DNA from: Kineococcus mangrovi
GTDB lineage: Bacteria; Actinomycetota; Actinomycetes; Actinomycetales; Kineococcaceae
Direction of reading: 5' to 3'
Length of the DNA stretch: 64,000 nucleotides
Assembly: GCF_041320705.1 (NCBI RefSeq)
Contig: NZ_JBGGTQ010000003.1
Location: 62,001 to 126,000, forward strand
Part shown: in pieces, positions 1 through 8,593 of the stretch
Numbering within the stretch: the stretch's first letter is position 1
Layout of the letters: every line of letters starts with the position of its first letter
The notes under the pieces: model-generated
What the model was told of the DNA's origin: nothing
The model's input: the letters and a program-made list of their open reading frames with translations, nothing else
Database searches by the model: none
Program-made: the position numbers and the translations under genes

Positions 1-1
1 G

Positions 2-541
2 TGGTCCGGTGACGGGAAGGGGGCCGCGAAGACGTGGCTGCGCACGGTCCGCGTCCCGCTCGACGCGTTCCCCGGCGTGGACCTCGCGACGCTCGCCTCG
101 GTCTCCTTCACCCCGCTCAAGCCCACGGCGAACGTGTTCCTGTCCGACGTCGCCCTCGACTCGCCCGCGGCCGGGACGGGGGCCGTCACGACCCTGCCGG
201 CCGTGAGCGTCGGGGACGTGCAGGCGGTGGAGGCCGACGGCACCCAGCAGGTCCGGATGCCGCTGACGCTCTCGCACCGCTCGAAGGTCCCCGTCACGGT
301 GGACGTCGACACCACCGGCGCCGCCTTCGACGGCCGGGTCCCCGCCGCCTCGACGCGGGTCACCATCCCCGCCGGCAGGCTCACGGGCTCCGTCACCGTC
401 CCGCTCACCGGGGACGACGTGCCCGAGGAACCGCAGGCCCGGTTCACCGTCACGATCGCGACGCCGCGCGAGGCCGTCGTCGGTGACGGGTTCGGCCTGC
501 TGACGGTCTTCGACGACGACGCGGGGGCCGGGCAGGGCTGA
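2..541 (+). CDS. C-terminal part of a secreted Calx-beta-type protein (5' partial)
   Basis: The reading frame is open from the window edge, so only the last 179 residues are visible. An aromatic, beta-rich stretch (WSGDGKGAAKTW, then VSFTPL and NVFLSDVAL) resembles the end of a carbohydrate-binding or beta-sandwich domain. It is followed by a Calx-beta-like module: alternating strands (QVRMPLTLS, VPVTVDVDT), a threonine-rich middle, GSVTVPLTGDD, VPEE and a final LLTVFDDDA. Such modules end extracellular enzymes such as polysaccharide hydrolases. Which enzyme lies upstream cannot be told. The gene stops about 50 bp before the convergent HelD gene. Confidence 0.6.
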   Translation, partial: WSGDGKGAAKTWLRTVRVPLDAFPGVDLATLASVSFTPLKPTANVFLSDVALDSPAAGTGAVTTLPAVSVGDVQAVEADGTQQVRMPLTLSHRSKVPVTVDVDTTGAAFDGRVPAASTRVTIPAGRLTGSVTVPLTGDDVPEEPQARFTVTIATPREAVVGDGFGLLTVFDDDAGAGQG

Positions 542-547
542 CCCGCG

Positions 548-583
548 CCGGGCCCACGTCCGCCGGGGCCGGGAGGGGCCCGG
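548..583. terminator. Inverted repeat between convergent genes, probable bidirectional terminator
   Basis: Arms CCGGGCCC (548-555) and GGGCCCGG (576-583) pair perfectly across a 20-nt loop, in the 49-bp gap between two convergent genes. There is no T tract, as is common in actinobacteria. Confidence 0.4.
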
Positions 584-590
584 TGAGCGC

Positions 591-2870
591 TCAGGTCAGC
601 GAGTCCATGCCCGTCGGCAGCGGTTCGGCGTGCAGGACGTGCAGCTCCTGCGTCGCGCGGGTCAGCGCGACGTACAGGTCGTTCGCCCCGCGCGGGCGGC
701 GCAGCACCGCCGCGGGTTCGACGAGCACGACGACGTCGAACTCCAGGCCCTTGGCGCGGTGCACGTCGAGGACGGACACGGTGGCGTCCAGGTCGTCGGG
801 GGAGGCCGCGACCGACCCCGCGGGCAGGGCCGCGGTCACCGCGGCCCGCACCGCGTCCGACCCGACGGGGCCGTCCTCGTGCGCCGTCAGCACCGCGATG
901 CGGCCCTCCTCGAGGACGTCGAACCGCGACCGCACGAGGTCCACGACGGACTGCGCGCCCGCCAGCGGGACGGCGACCGGTTCGTGCTCGCCCTCGCGGA
1001 CGGGGGTCGGCGGGTTCGCGGCGATGCCCGCGGCGCGCAGCACGTCCGCGGCGACGCGGGAGATCTTGGCCGGGGTGCGGTAGTTGACGGTGAGCTCCTC
1101 CAGCCGCCACCGGTCGTCGACGACGGGTCGGAGCGCCTGCGCCCAGCTGCGCGCCCCGGCGGGGTTCGAGGTCTGCGCGACGTCCCCGACGAGCGTCATG
1201 GAGCGCGAGGGGCAGCGCCGCTCCACGAGGCGCCAGGCCATGGCCGACAGTTCCTGGGCCTCGTCGACGACGACGTGCCCGTAGGCCCAGGTGCGGTCCG
1301 CCGCAGCGCGTTCGGCGACCGTCCCGCTGGGGCCGCCGGTGGCGAACCGGTCGGCGAGCAGTTCGGGGGAGACGAGCGGGTTCCCCACCCCGGAGGCCTC
1401 GAAGTCCTCCAGGACCTTGCGCGCGTGGGCGACCTGCTCCTCGCGCTCGGCGGCCGCGCGCGCGTCCGACGACGTCTCCTCGAGCGGCCCCAGGAGTTCG
1501 GCCAGCTCGTCGAGCAGCGGGACGTCGGCCTCGCTCCACGCGGTCGGGTCCTCGCGGTGCAGGGCGTCGCGGTCGCGCTCGGACAGGCCGGGGGCGACCT
1601 CGGCCAGCAGCGCCGGGTTCCGGTAGAGGGCGGCGAGGACCTTCTGCGGGGTGAGCGGCATCCAGCACAGGTTCACCTCGCGGCGCACGTCGACGTTCTC
1701 CCGCAGCTCGGCGACGAGGTCGTCGCGCTCCTCGCCCAGGTCGACGCCGCGGGCGCGGGCCAGGGAGTTCACCAGGGAGTTCAGCACCTCGCGCACGAAG
1801 GTCACGCGCGCCAGGTTGTGGGGTTTGCGGCTGCGCCGGGCCCGCGTGCGCGCCGACGCGATCGCCTCGGGCCGCAGCTGGACGCGGGTGCCGTCCAGGT
1901 CGAAGCGGATCGGCCGGGCCGGCACGCGCTGGCGGGCCGCCACCGCCGCCTCGAGGACGTCGACCATCCGCAGCGACCCCTTGACGCGGGCGGCCGCGGG
2001 GGAGTCCTCGCCCCGGCCCACGACCCCGGGGTGCATCTCGCCGAGCGTGAGGGTGACCACGCCCGTCTCCCCGAGGGCGGGCAGCACCTGCTCGACGTAG
2101 CGCAGGAACACCGGGCTGGGGCCCAGGAGCAGGACGCCGCTGCGGGCCAGCCGGTCGCGGTGGGTGTAGAGCAGGTAGGCGGTGCGGTGCAGGGCCACGG
2201 CCGTCTTGCCCGTGCCCGGCCCGCCCTGGACGACGAGGACGCCGCGCTCGGAGGCGCGGATGACGCGGTCCTGCTCGGCCTGGATGGTCGCGACGATGTC
2301 GCCCATGCGGCCGGTGCGCGGGGCGGTGACGGCGGCCAGCAGCGCCGCGTCGCCCGTCGTGCGTCCCCCGTCGGCGGCCACGAGCACCTCGTCGTCCACG
2401 CCCGTGACGCGCCGCCCGGAGGTGAGCAGGTGCCGGCGCCGCACGACGTCGCGCGGGGAGGCCGCGGTGGCCTGGTAGAAGTCCTGCGCCGCGGGCGCCC
2501 GCCAGTCGACGAGGACCTGCGTGCCGCGTTCGTCGGCCAGGCCGAGCCGGCCGACGTAGCGGCGGGGGTCCTGGGTGCCCTCGCGCAGGTCCAGGCGGCC
2601 GAAGCAGAGCCGGTTCTCCACCGACCACAGCTGGGAGAGCCGGTCCTCGTAGAGGGTCGCGAACGCGTCCCGCTCGAAGCGGTTCTGGTGCGTGCCGGTC
2701 GCCTCGGTGCGGCGCACCTCGGCGAGCTGCTCGGCGGTCTGCGCTCGCAGCTGGTCCAGGCGGGCGTAGAGGGCGCCGACGTGGGCGTCCTCCGCGGCGA
2801 CGACCCGGGCGACCTCCTGCGCGTGCTCCTGCGCCGCGACGTCCGCGTCCGACTGCGTCGACTGGCTCAC
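591..2870 (-). CDS. helD: HelD-type superfamily 1 helicase (RNA polymerase-associated)
   Basis: This 759-residue protein is a UvrD/Rep-like superfamily 1 ATPase of the HelD group, which binds RNA polymerase and helps release it from stalled or nucleic-acid-bound states. The first about 90 residues are Ala/Glu/Arg-rich and likely form the N-terminal coiled coil that enters the polymerase secondary channel. Walker A is GGPGTGKT near residues 216-223, followed by HRTAYLLY. Walker B is VVVDEAQEL, and late motifs include VNYRTP, RAKGLEFDVVVL and YVALTRA. GTG at 2870 is chosen because GAGGAG lies 10 nt upstream and the coiled coil starts at once. The antisense reading extends further but that part has no helicase features. 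Actinobacterial HelD/HelR proteins can displace rifamycin from polymerase; an arr gene is also present in this window at 59 kb. Confidence 0.9.
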   Translation of the reverse strand: MSQSTQSDADVAAQEHAQEVARVVAAEDAHVGALYARLDQLRAQTAEQLAEVRRTEATGTHQNRFERDAFATLYEDRLSQLWSVENRLCFGRLDLREGTQDPRRYVGRLGLADERGTQVLVDWRAPAAQDFYQATAASPRDVVRRRHLLTSGRRVTGVDDEVLVAADGGRTTGDAALLAAVTAPRTGRMGDIVATIQAEQDRVIRASERGVLVVQGGPGTGKTAVALHRTAYLLYTHRDRLARSGVLLLGPSPVFLRYVEQVLPALGETGVVTLTLGEMHPGVVGRGEDSPAAARVKGSLRMVDVLEAAVAARQRVPARPIRFDLDGTRVQLRPEAIASARTRARRSRKPHNLARVTFVREVLNSLVNSLARARGVDLGEERDDLVAELRENVDVRREVNLCWMPLTPQKVLAALYRNPALLAEVAPGLSERDRDALHREDPTAWSEADVPLLDELAELLGPLEETSSDARAAAEREEQVAHARKVLEDFEASGVGNPLVSPELLADRFATGGPSGTVAERAAADRTWAYGHVVVDEAQELSAMAWRLVERRCPSRSMTLVGDVAQTSNPAGARSWAQALRPVVDDRWRLEELTVNYRTPAKISRVAADVLRAAGIAANPPTPVREGEHEPVAVPLAGAQSVVDLVRSRFDVLEEGRIAVLTAHEDGPVGSDAVRAAVTAALPAGSVAASPDDLDATVSVLDVHRAKGLEFDVVVLVEPAAVLRRPRGANDLYVALTRATQELHVLHAEPLPTGMDSLT

Positions 2871-3107
2871 TCGGGCGGCTCTCCTCGGGCGGGACGGCTC
2901 GGTCGTGCCGCGAACGGCACCGAAGAAGAGTAGACGGGGACGCCGGGGCACGAACGCGCGGACCGGTACGTTCCACCCCCGGAGAGCAACGCTGCGCGAG
3001 GTCGCAGTGCACGACCGCACCGCTGTGTCCTCCCACGGGTCCACCTCCCGGGCACCGCGCAGGACGGCCCCGCCGGGTCGTCCGCCACCCGCCCCGTGAG
3101 GAGTCCC

Positions 3108-4175
3108 GTGACGACCCTGCCCACCGCTGCCCGTCCACCGCGCCGCACGACGCCCTACGCGACGTTGACCGCCGCCGTCCAGGAGGCCGGGCTCATGCGC
3201 CGGCGCACCGGGTACTACTGGGCGCGCATCGCGGCCACGAGCGCCGCCTTCGCGGCCGTGGTGGCCGGGACGTACCTGTTGCGCGACTCCTGGCTGGTGC
3301 TGCTGACGGCGGCGCCGCTGGCGGTCGTCCTGACGCAGTTCGCCTTCCTCGGCCACGACGGCGCCCACCGGCAGATCTTCGCGACGCACCGCGGCAACGA
3401 GTGGGCCGCCCGCGTCTTCGCGGCCCTGCTGACGGGCCTGTCGTACGGGTGGTGGATGGGCAAGCACACCCGCCACCACCAGGCCCCGAACAAGCGCGGC
3501 ACCGACACCGACATCGAGTCCGACGTCGTGTCCTTCCACCCCGAGGCCGCGGCCGGCAGGCGCGGGCCGCTGCGGTGGGCCACGGCCAAGCAGGGCTGGT
3601 GGTTCTGGCCGCTGCTGCTGCTCGCGGGCCTGAACCTGCACGCCGACTCGGTGCGGACGATGGTGCGCGGCCGCGCCGGCAGGCGCCGCTGGATCGACAC
3701 GTCCTTCATCGTCGTGCACTGGGCCGTCTACGGCACCGCCCTCGTGCTGCTGCTCGGGCCCGGCCGGGGGGCCGCGTTCCTCGGCGTCCACGTGGCCGCC
3801 TTCGGCCTGGCCATGGGCGGGGCCTTCGCGCCCAACCACGTCGGCATGCCGATCGTGGCGCGGGAGGCGAAGGTCGACTACATCCGCCGCCAGGTGCTGA
3901 CGTCGCGCAACGTCACCGGCGGCTGGTTCGTCGACCTCGTCATGGGCGGGCTCAACCACCAGGTCGAGCACCACCTCTTCCCGAGCATGCCGCGGCCCAA
4001 CCTGCGCGCGGCGCGGCCCTTCGTGCAGCGCTTCTGCGCCGAGCACGGCATCGCGTACACGGAGACGTCGCTGCCCCGCGCGTTCGCCGACATCGTGCGC
4101 TACCTCAACGAGGTCGGACTGGCAGCGCGCGACCCGTTCCGCTGTCCGCTCGTGGCGCAACTGCGGACCGGCTGA
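3108..4175 (+). CDS. Membrane fatty-acid desaturase
   Basis: This 355-residue integral membrane protein is a di-iron acyl desaturase. It has the three histidine boxes of the family: HDGAH near residue 83, HTRHH near 120, and HQVEHH in the C-terminal third. Hydrophobic segments lie before and between the boxes. The last box has Q in front of VEHH, as in the linoleoyl/DesA3-like and front-end desaturases. It would introduce a double bond into membrane acyl chains using oxygen and an external electron donor; no ferredoxin or reductase gene is adjacent. GTG at 3108 is preferred over GTG at 3096 because TGAGGAG (3097-3103) covers the earlier codon and can serve as ribosome binding site for the later one. 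The divergent helD start is 237 bp away. Confidence 0.88.
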   Translation: MTTLPTAARPPRRTTPYATLTAAVQEAGLMRRRTGYYWARIAATSAAFAAVVAGTYLLRDSWLVLLTAAPLAVVLTQFAFLGHDGAHRQIFATHRGNEWAARVFAALLTGLSYGWWMGKHTRHHQAPNKRGTDTDIESDVVSFHPEAAAGRRGPLRWATAKQGWWFWPLLLLAGLNLHADSVRTMVRGRAGRRRWIDTSFIVVHWAVYGTALVLLLGPGRGAAFLGVHVAAFGLAMGGAFAPNHVGMPIVAREAKVDYIRRQVLTSRNVTGGWFVDLVMGGLNHQVEHHLFPSMPRPNLRAARPFVQRFCAEHGIAYTETSLPRAFADIVRYLNEVGLAARDPFRCPLVAQLRTG

Positions 4176-4343
4176 GACGTTCCTCGCGCGGGGGCGACCG
4201 TGCTACGTTGGGGGCTAGTCGCAGTTCTTCGACGTGCTCGTAGCGCCCCGGGGAATCACCGAGGGCCCAGTACGCTCACCATCCGGTCAGCACCCTCGGC
4301 GGCGAGCTCCACACGTGTGGGGCGCAAGACCCGAGGAGGCCTC

Positions 4344-4547
4344 ATGGCTCAGGGAACTGTCAAGTGGTTCAACGGCGAGAAGGGCTTCGGCTTCATCGCC
4401 CCCACCGACGGCGGTCCGGACGTCTTCGTCCACTACTCCGCGATCTCCGGTAGCGGCTACCGCAACCTCGAGGAGAACGACACCGTCGAGTTCGAGGTGA
4501 CCCAGGGCGCCAAGGGCCCCCAGGCCGCCAACGTCGTCCGTCTCTGA
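4344..4547 (+). CDS. cspA: Cold-shock protein, CspA family
   Basis: This 67-residue single cold-shock domain has both nucleic-acid-binding motifs, KGFGFI (RNP1) and VFVHY (RNP2), and the usual GTVKWFN start. It acts as an RNA chaperone. GAGGAGG (4333-4339) lies 4 nt before the ATG. The 168-bp gap after the desaturase gene leaves room for a long 5' leader, typical of cold-shock genes whose mRNA folding is temperature-sensitive. It ends just before a strong hairpin. Confidence 0.95.
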   Translation: MAQGTVKWFNGEKGFGFIAPTDGGPDVFVHYSAISGSGYRNLEENDTVEFEVTQGAKGPQAANVVRL

Positions 4548-4560
4548 CGAACGCCTGAAC

Positions 4561-4588
4561 GACCCCCGTCCCCGCAGGGACGGGGGTC
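4561..4588. terminator. Strong bidirectional terminator
   Basis: Perfect 12-bp stem, GACCCCCGTCCC paired with GGGACGGGGGTC, with a CGCA loop, followed on the plus strand by GTTCT. It sits between the convergent cspA and DinB-like genes. Confidence 0.85.
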
Positions 4589-4597
4589 GTTCTGCGT

Positions 4598-5104
4598 CTA
4601 CCGGCGTTCCAGCACCCCGCGCAGGAACGCCGCCTGCGCGGCGTGCTCCAGGTCGTCGTCGGCGACGCTGACCAGGCGCGCCCCGAGCGTGACCGGCGGG
4701 TCCCACCGCTCGTCGACGACCCGGTCGAGGTCGGCGCCGGACAGGGTGCGCAGGTACGCCGTCGTCCGCGCCTGGACGGCGTCGAGGTACCCGGTCAGCA
4801 GCTCCGCGCTCGCGCGCACCTGGCCGACCTGCCCGGCGTCGAAGCCGTAGCCCGTCTCGCCGTCGTCGAAGGGCAGCCCGAAGCGGCCGGCCCAGCCGTC
4901 GGCCGTCCAGGTCTGCTCGTGGCCGGCGACCTCGCTGACGTGGTCGTCCTGGACCCGGGCGAGGTGCCATGCGAACCAGGCGACGGTGTTGGCCTCCGGG
5001 TCGAGCCGGGCGGCGAGCGCGTCCTCGTCCAGACCGTCGACGGCGGCGTGCACGGCGTCGGGGATCCGGCCGTAGAGGTCGAGGAGCAGGTCCTTGGCGT
5101 CCAT
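4598..5104 (-). CDS. DinB/DUF664-like mycothiol-dependent family protein
   Basis: This 168-residue all-alpha protein belongs to the DinB/DUF664 four-helix family, which in actinobacteria includes mycothiol-dependent enzymes. The family uses three His to bind a metal; candidates here are in WHLARVQDDH (residues about 46-55) and in DLEHAAQ near the C-terminus. NTVAWFAWHLARV is the typical first ligand helix. The substrate cannot be read from sequence. ATG at 5104 follows closely after a short leader. It converges with cspA, with the terminator between them. Confidence 0.75.
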   Translation of the reverse strand: MDAKDLLLDLYGRIPDAVHAAVDGLDEDALAARLDPEANTVAWFAWHLARVQDDHVSEVAGHEQTWTADGWAGRFGLPFDDGETGYGFDAGQVGQVRASAELLTGYLDAVQARTTAYLRTLSGADLDRVVDERWDPPVTLGARLVSVADDDLEHAAQAAFLRGVLERR

Positions 5105-5206
5105 GCCCCCACCCTTCCCTTCTCGGTCCCGCCCTGCACGTGGGCCCGCCTGCTCCGGACGGGCGACCTGTCGAAACGTGTGTCGTCACGCAGCGATGAA
5201 TCGTTC

Positions 5207-5446
5207 GTGACGCAACGCGAACTCCTCGAGCGGTGGTGGGGCTCCCTCGACGCCCCCGGACGCCGTGACGTCCTCGGCGTGGAGCCGGGCGACTTCCTCA
5301 GCGAAGCCCTCGCCCTGGACCTGCAGCTGTACGGCGTCCACGTCCCGGACGTGGCGGTGGCCTTCGACGTCGACGGGCTCCTGCAGCGCATCGTCGTGCA
5401 CGTCCAGCCCCGCGAGCTCACCGACTTCCTCACCGGCGTCCGCTGA
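5207..5446 (+). CDS. Small hypothetical protein
   Basis: This 79-residue reading frame has actinobacterial codon use, starting at GTG 5207. It begins with a helical region (RELLERWWGSL) and ends PRELTDFLTGVR, with a strand-rich centre. I recognise no family. It is divergent from the DinB-like gene and 72 bp before the methyltransferase gene. No clear ribosome binding site precedes the GTG, so the start is uncertain. The frame could also be part of a longer unrecognised gene, but upstream codons look non-coding. Confidence 0.45.
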   Translation: MTQRELLERWWGSLDAPGRRDVLGVEPGDFLSEALALDLQLYGVHVPDVAVAFDVDGLLQRIVVHVQPRELTDFLTGVR

Positions 5447-5518
5447 CGCCTCCCACCCACCCCGTCCCGCGCGGAAAAAGCGGGTGACGGCGGGTGGGGC
5501 GGTGAGCAGGATCGACGC

Positions 5519-6226
5519 GTGCCGGACCCGATCTTCGCCGACCCGCGGCTCGCGGTCGTCTACGACGCCTTCGAGGACCCGCTCCGGCCCGACCTCGATC
5601 CCTACCTCGCCCGGGCGCAGGCTGCCGGGACCCGTCGGGTGCTCGACGTGGGGTGCGGCACCGGGGTCCTCGCGGCGCGGCTCGCAGGTCTCGACCTGGA
5701 GGTCACGGGCGCGGACCCGGCCGCCGCGAGCCTCGACGTCGCCCGGGCCCGGTGCGACGCCGTCACCTGGCTGCACCTCGCCGCGGCCGACCTCCCGCCC
5801 CTGGACGCCGACCTCGCCGTCATGACGGGCAACGTCGCCCAGGTCTTCCTGACCGACGACGACCTCCTCGCCGCGTTCGAGGGGGTGGCGCGGGCGGTGC
5901 GCCCCGGAGGCCGGTTCGTGCTCGAGGCGCGACGGCCGCAGGCCCGGGCGTGGGAGACGTGGGTACCCGCCGTGGAGCACCGCGACGTGCCCGGCGTCGG
6001 CCGCGTGCGGCGGGACTTCGCCCTCCTCGACGTCACGCTCCCGTTCGTCAGCTTCCGGTACACCGTCCGCCTCGGGGACGAGGTCGTCGTCTCGGACTCG
6101 ACGCTCCGGTTCCGCGAGGTCGACGAGCTGGGCGAGGCGTTGCGCCGCAGCGGGTTCGTGCTGGAGTCGGTGGGACAGGCCCCGGACCGGCCGGGCCTGG
6201 AGCTCGTCGTGGAGGCGGTCCGGTGA
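5519..6226 (+). CDS. Class I SAM-dependent methyltransferase
   Basis: This 235-residue protein has a Rossmann methyltransferase fold. The SAM-binding motif VLDVGCGTGVLA lies near residues 41-52, the acidic loop VTGADPAAAS follows, and GNVAQVF and VARAVRPGGRFVLEAR match later core motifs. The substrate is unknown. The stop overlaps the GTG of the RidA-family gene by 4 bp, so the two are co-translated. Confidence 0.82.
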   Translation: MPDPIFADPRLAVVYDAFEDPLRPDLDPYLARAQAAGTRRVLDVGCGTGVLAARLAGLDLEVTGADPAAASLDVARARCDAVTWLHLAAADLPPLDADLAVMTGNVAQVFLTDDDLLAAFEGVARAVRPGGRFVLEARRPQARAWETWVPAVEHRDVPGVGRVRRDFALLDVTLPFVSFRYTVRLGDEVVVSDSTLRFREVDELGEALRRSGFVLESVGQAPDRPGLELVVEAVR

Positions 6227-6624
6227 CCGGGATCGACCTCGTCCGCTGCCCCGGCCTCGCGGCCGTCCCGTACGCCTACGGCGCGACCGTCCCCGCCGGT
6301 GCCCGGCTGGTGTTCCTCGCGGGCGCCTGCCCCCTCGACGGGGACGGCCGGACCGTCCACGTCGGGGACGTGGCCGGGCAGGCGGGTGCCGCCGTGGCGA
6401 ACCTGCGGGCGGTGCTGGCGGCCGTCGGCGCGCAGCTGACCGACGTGGTCAGCACGCGGGTGCTCGTCGCCACCACCCGGCGTGCGGACCTCGGCACCGC
6501 CTGGGACGTCGTGAGCGGCGCGTTCGGCGCGCACGACGTGCCCAGCACCCTGCTCGGGGTGACGGTGCTGGGCTGGCCCGGCCAGCTCGTCGAGGTGGAG
6601 GCCGTCGCGCTCGTACCGGGCTGA
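6223..6624 (+). CDS. RidA/YjgF family protein
   Basis: This 133-residue protein has the RidA fold: the start LVRCPGLAAVPYAYG, a central LVFLAGACPLD strand and a conserved end PGQLVEVEAVALV. RidA proteins hydrolyse reactive enamine/imine intermediates from PLP enzymes. The key arginine of active RidA is probably the one in STRVLVATT. Position 6223 overlaps the upstream methyltransferase stop (GTGA). A PLP aminotransferase lies 580 bp downstream on the other strand. Confidence 0.8.
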   Translation: MTGIDLVRCPGLAAVPYAYGATVPAGARLVFLAGACPLDGDGRTVHVGDVAGQAGAAVANLRAVLAAVGAQLTDVVSTRVLVATTRRADLGTAWDVVSGAFGAHDVPSTLLGVTVLGWPGQLVEVEAVALVPG

Positions 6625-6646
6625 CACCGGGCTGACACCGGGCTGG
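6615..6646 (+). repeat. Short tandem repeat at the end of the RidA gene
   Basis: The 11-nt unit ACCGGGCTGAC occurs twice and a third time as ACCGGGCTGG. The first copy contains the RidA stop codon, so the duplication lies at the gene end and does not alter the protein. Confidence 0.7.
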
Positions 6647-6697
6647 GCGGGCGGCTCCGGATCCGTGACCAGCCCGCGACCGGGAGGAGGTGTTCCC

Positions 6698-7206
6698 GTG
6701 CCCCGCCCCCGCTCCGCCGGTTCCTCGTCCCCTCCGCCGACCTGTGGTGGGGTCTGCAGGTCTCCTTCCTCGACCCCGCGCTCGCAGTCGTGCCGGCGCG
6801 GGTGACGGCGCTGCCGCCGGCCGTGGTGGCGCTCGTCGTCCTGGGGGTCCGGCGGGTGTGGGGCCTCGCTGCTGTTCGCTCACCTCGAGCACTCCGGGGC
6901 CGGAGTCGAGCAGGTGTGCGGACCCGAGCGGTGTTCTCGGCCCCCTGGATCGGTGGACCGCCCCTGGCGATCGTCCTGCTCGGGCACGGCGTGCCCTGGC
7001 TGCTGGCCGCCGTCGTCGCCGTCGCCGCGGCCGACGGCACCGCCGTCTCGGTCATGAGCCTGTTCGTCACCCCGCGCCTCGGGGACCTGCCGCTGGTCCT
7101 GTCCAGGTGCCTGGCCGGCACCGCCTGCTCCGCGGGGGTGGTGTTCCTGGCCGTCGTCCGGTGTCCCGGCGCGCGGTGCCGGAGCTGTCCGCCCGACCCG
7201 GCCGCG
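6698..7206 (+). pseudogene. Possible frameshifted small membrane-protein gene
   Basis: A good ribosome binding site (GGGAGGAGG, 6682-6690) precedes GTG 6698, but that frame stops within 36 codons. A hydrophobic, well-formed protein reads in the next frame: RRFLVPSADLWWGLQ and ALAVVPARVTALPP around 6725-6830, then LAIVLLGHGVPWLLAAVVAV and SVMSLFVTPRLGDLPL from 6963. A third frame looks better near 6865-6895. Restoring a continuous protein would need an indel in the C-run at 6701-6710 and two more near 6860-6930. I read this as a decayed gene for a small multi-pass membrane protein of unknown family. It may instead be non-coding DNA with chance hydrophobicity. Confidence 0.3.
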
Positions 7207-8418
7207 TCAGCCCCTGCGGGCGCCCAGGAACTCCCCGATCCGGCCGACGGCGTTCTCGAGGTCCTCCACGCGGGGGAGGGTCACGATCCGGAAGTGGTCC
7301 GGCGCCGGCCAGTTGAACCCGGTGCCCTGCACGACGAGGACGTGCTGTTCCTCCAGCAGGTCCACGATGAGCTGGTAGTCGTCCTCCACCGCGTGGACCT
7401 CGGGGTCCAGGCGCGGGAAGCAGTAGAGGGCACCGCGGGGTTTGACGCAGCTGACGCCGGGGATGGCGTTGAGCAGCTCCCACGTCCGGTGCGACTGCTC
7501 GGCCAGCCGGCCTCCGGGCAGCACGAGGTCGTTGATGGACTGGTGGCCCGACAGCGCCGCCTGCACGACGTGCTGCGCGGGGACGTTGGCGCACAGGCGC
7601 ATGTTGGCGAGCAGGTCGAGGCCCTCCACGAAACCCGCCGCGTGGGTCTTCGGGCCGGACAGGTACATCCACCCGGAGCGGAAACCCGCCACGCGGTACG
7701 CCTTGGACAACCCGTTGAACGTGATGCACAGCAGGTCCGGGGCGAGGGAGGCCGTCGACACGTGGACCGCGTCGTCGTAGAGGATCTTGTCGTAGATCTC
7801 GTCGGACAGGACGAGCAGGCCGTGCTCGCGCGCGACCTCGAGCATCCCCTCCAGGACGCGCGTCCCGTACACCGCGCCCGTCGGGTTGTTCGGGTTGATG
7901 ACGACCATCGCCTTGGTGCGCGGGGAGACCTGGGCGCGCAGGTGCTCCAGGTCCGGTTCCCAGTCCTGGGACTCGTCGCACAGGTAGTGCACGGCGCGCC
8001 CGCCCGCCAGGCTGACGGCCGCCGTCCACAACGGGTAGTCCGGCGCGGGGACGAGGACCTCGTCGCCGTCGTTGAGCAGGGCCTGCATCGCCATGACGAT
8101 GAGTTCGCTGACGCCGTTGCCCATGTACACGTCGGCGACGTCGACGTCGCGGACCCCCTTGAGCTGGCTGGACTGCACGACCGCGCGACGGGCCGAGGGG
8201 ATGCCCTTGCTGTCGCTGTACCCCTGGGCGAGCGGCAGGTTGGCCACCATGTCCTGCAGCAGTTCGTCGGGGGCCTCGAAACCGAACGGGGCCGGGTTGC
8301 CGATGTTGAGCTTCAGGACGCGCTGCCCCGCTTCCTCCAGCTGCTGCGCGCGTCGCAGGGCGGGGCCGCGGACGTCGTACAGGACGTTCGCGAGTTTGTC
8401 CGACTGCTCGAGGTTCAT
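7207..8418 (-). CDS. alaA: Pyridoxal-phosphate aminotransferase, AlaA-like
   Basis: This 403-residue fold-type I aminotransferase closely resembles AlaA-type alanine/valine-pyruvate aminotransferases. Features are LKLNIGNPAPFGF near the N-terminus, NGVSELI, VINPNNPTGAVY (cofactor pocket Asn), LLVLSDEIYDKILYD (Asp for the pyridine nitrogen), the catalytic Lys in FNGLSKAYRVAGFRSGW, and DHFRIVTLP (Arg for the substrate carboxylate). It would interconvert alanine and pyruvate with glutamate/2-oxoglutarate. ATG 8418 is used; GAGAAGG lies about 7 nt upstream. It is divergent from the YdcF-like gene, with a 12-bp palindrome in between. Confidence 0.88.
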   Translation of the reverse strand: MNLEQSDKLANVLYDVRGPALRRAQQLEEAGQRVLKLNIGNPAPFGFEAPDELLQDMVANLPLAQGYSDSKGIPSARRAVVQSSQLKGVRDVDVADVYMGNGVSELIVMAMQALLNDGDEVLVPAPDYPLWTAAVSLAGGRAVHYLCDESQDWEPDLEHLRAQVSPRTKAMVVINPNNPTGAVYGTRVLEGMLEVAREHGLLVLSDEIYDKILYDDAVHVSTASLAPDLLCITFNGLSKAYRVAGFRSGWMYLSGPKTHAAGFVEGLDLLANMRLCANVPAQHVVQAALSGHQSINDLVLPGGRLAEQSHRTWELLNAIPGVSCVKPRGALYCFPRLDPEVHAVEDDYQLIVDLLEEQHVLVVQGTGFNWPAPDHFRIVTLPRVEDLENAVGRIGEFLGARRG

Positions 8419-8518
8419 GGACCGGCCTTCTCGGGGGGTGCTGGGCCGGTCCAGCTTGGCACGGGAGAGTGGTGCGGCAGGGGCCAGGGCGAGGTGGTGG
8501 CGCTCCGGTGTGTCGTGC

Positions 8519-8530
8519 GGTAGCGCTACC
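8519..8530. promoter_or_regulatory. 12-bp palindrome resembling a LacI-family operator
   Basis: GGTAGCGCTACC is a perfect palindrome centred on a C-G step, the form typical of LacI-family operators. It lies in the divergent gap between the aminotransferase and the YdcF-like gene. A LacI-type regulator is encoded at 18.9 kb, but a link is only inference. Confidence 0.35.
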
Positions 8531-8593
8531 CCGTCGCTCTCCCCGGGGCGGCGCGTGGTTGCCGGGCGGGGAGGCGCGGGACACGCTGGGGAC

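Noticed and set aside
584-593. TGAGCGCTCA palindrome resembling a LacI-type operator
   Set aside because: It lies at the 3' ends of two convergent genes, where an operator would have no promoter to act on.
4287-5189. Long minus-strand open frame over the cspA/DinB region
   Set aside because: Arg/Gly-rich translation with no motifs; it is the antisense shadow of the genes listed.
5186-5980. Minus-strand frame over the methyltransferase gene
   Set aside because: Composition is that of a shadow frame; the plus-strand methyltransferase motifs are clear.
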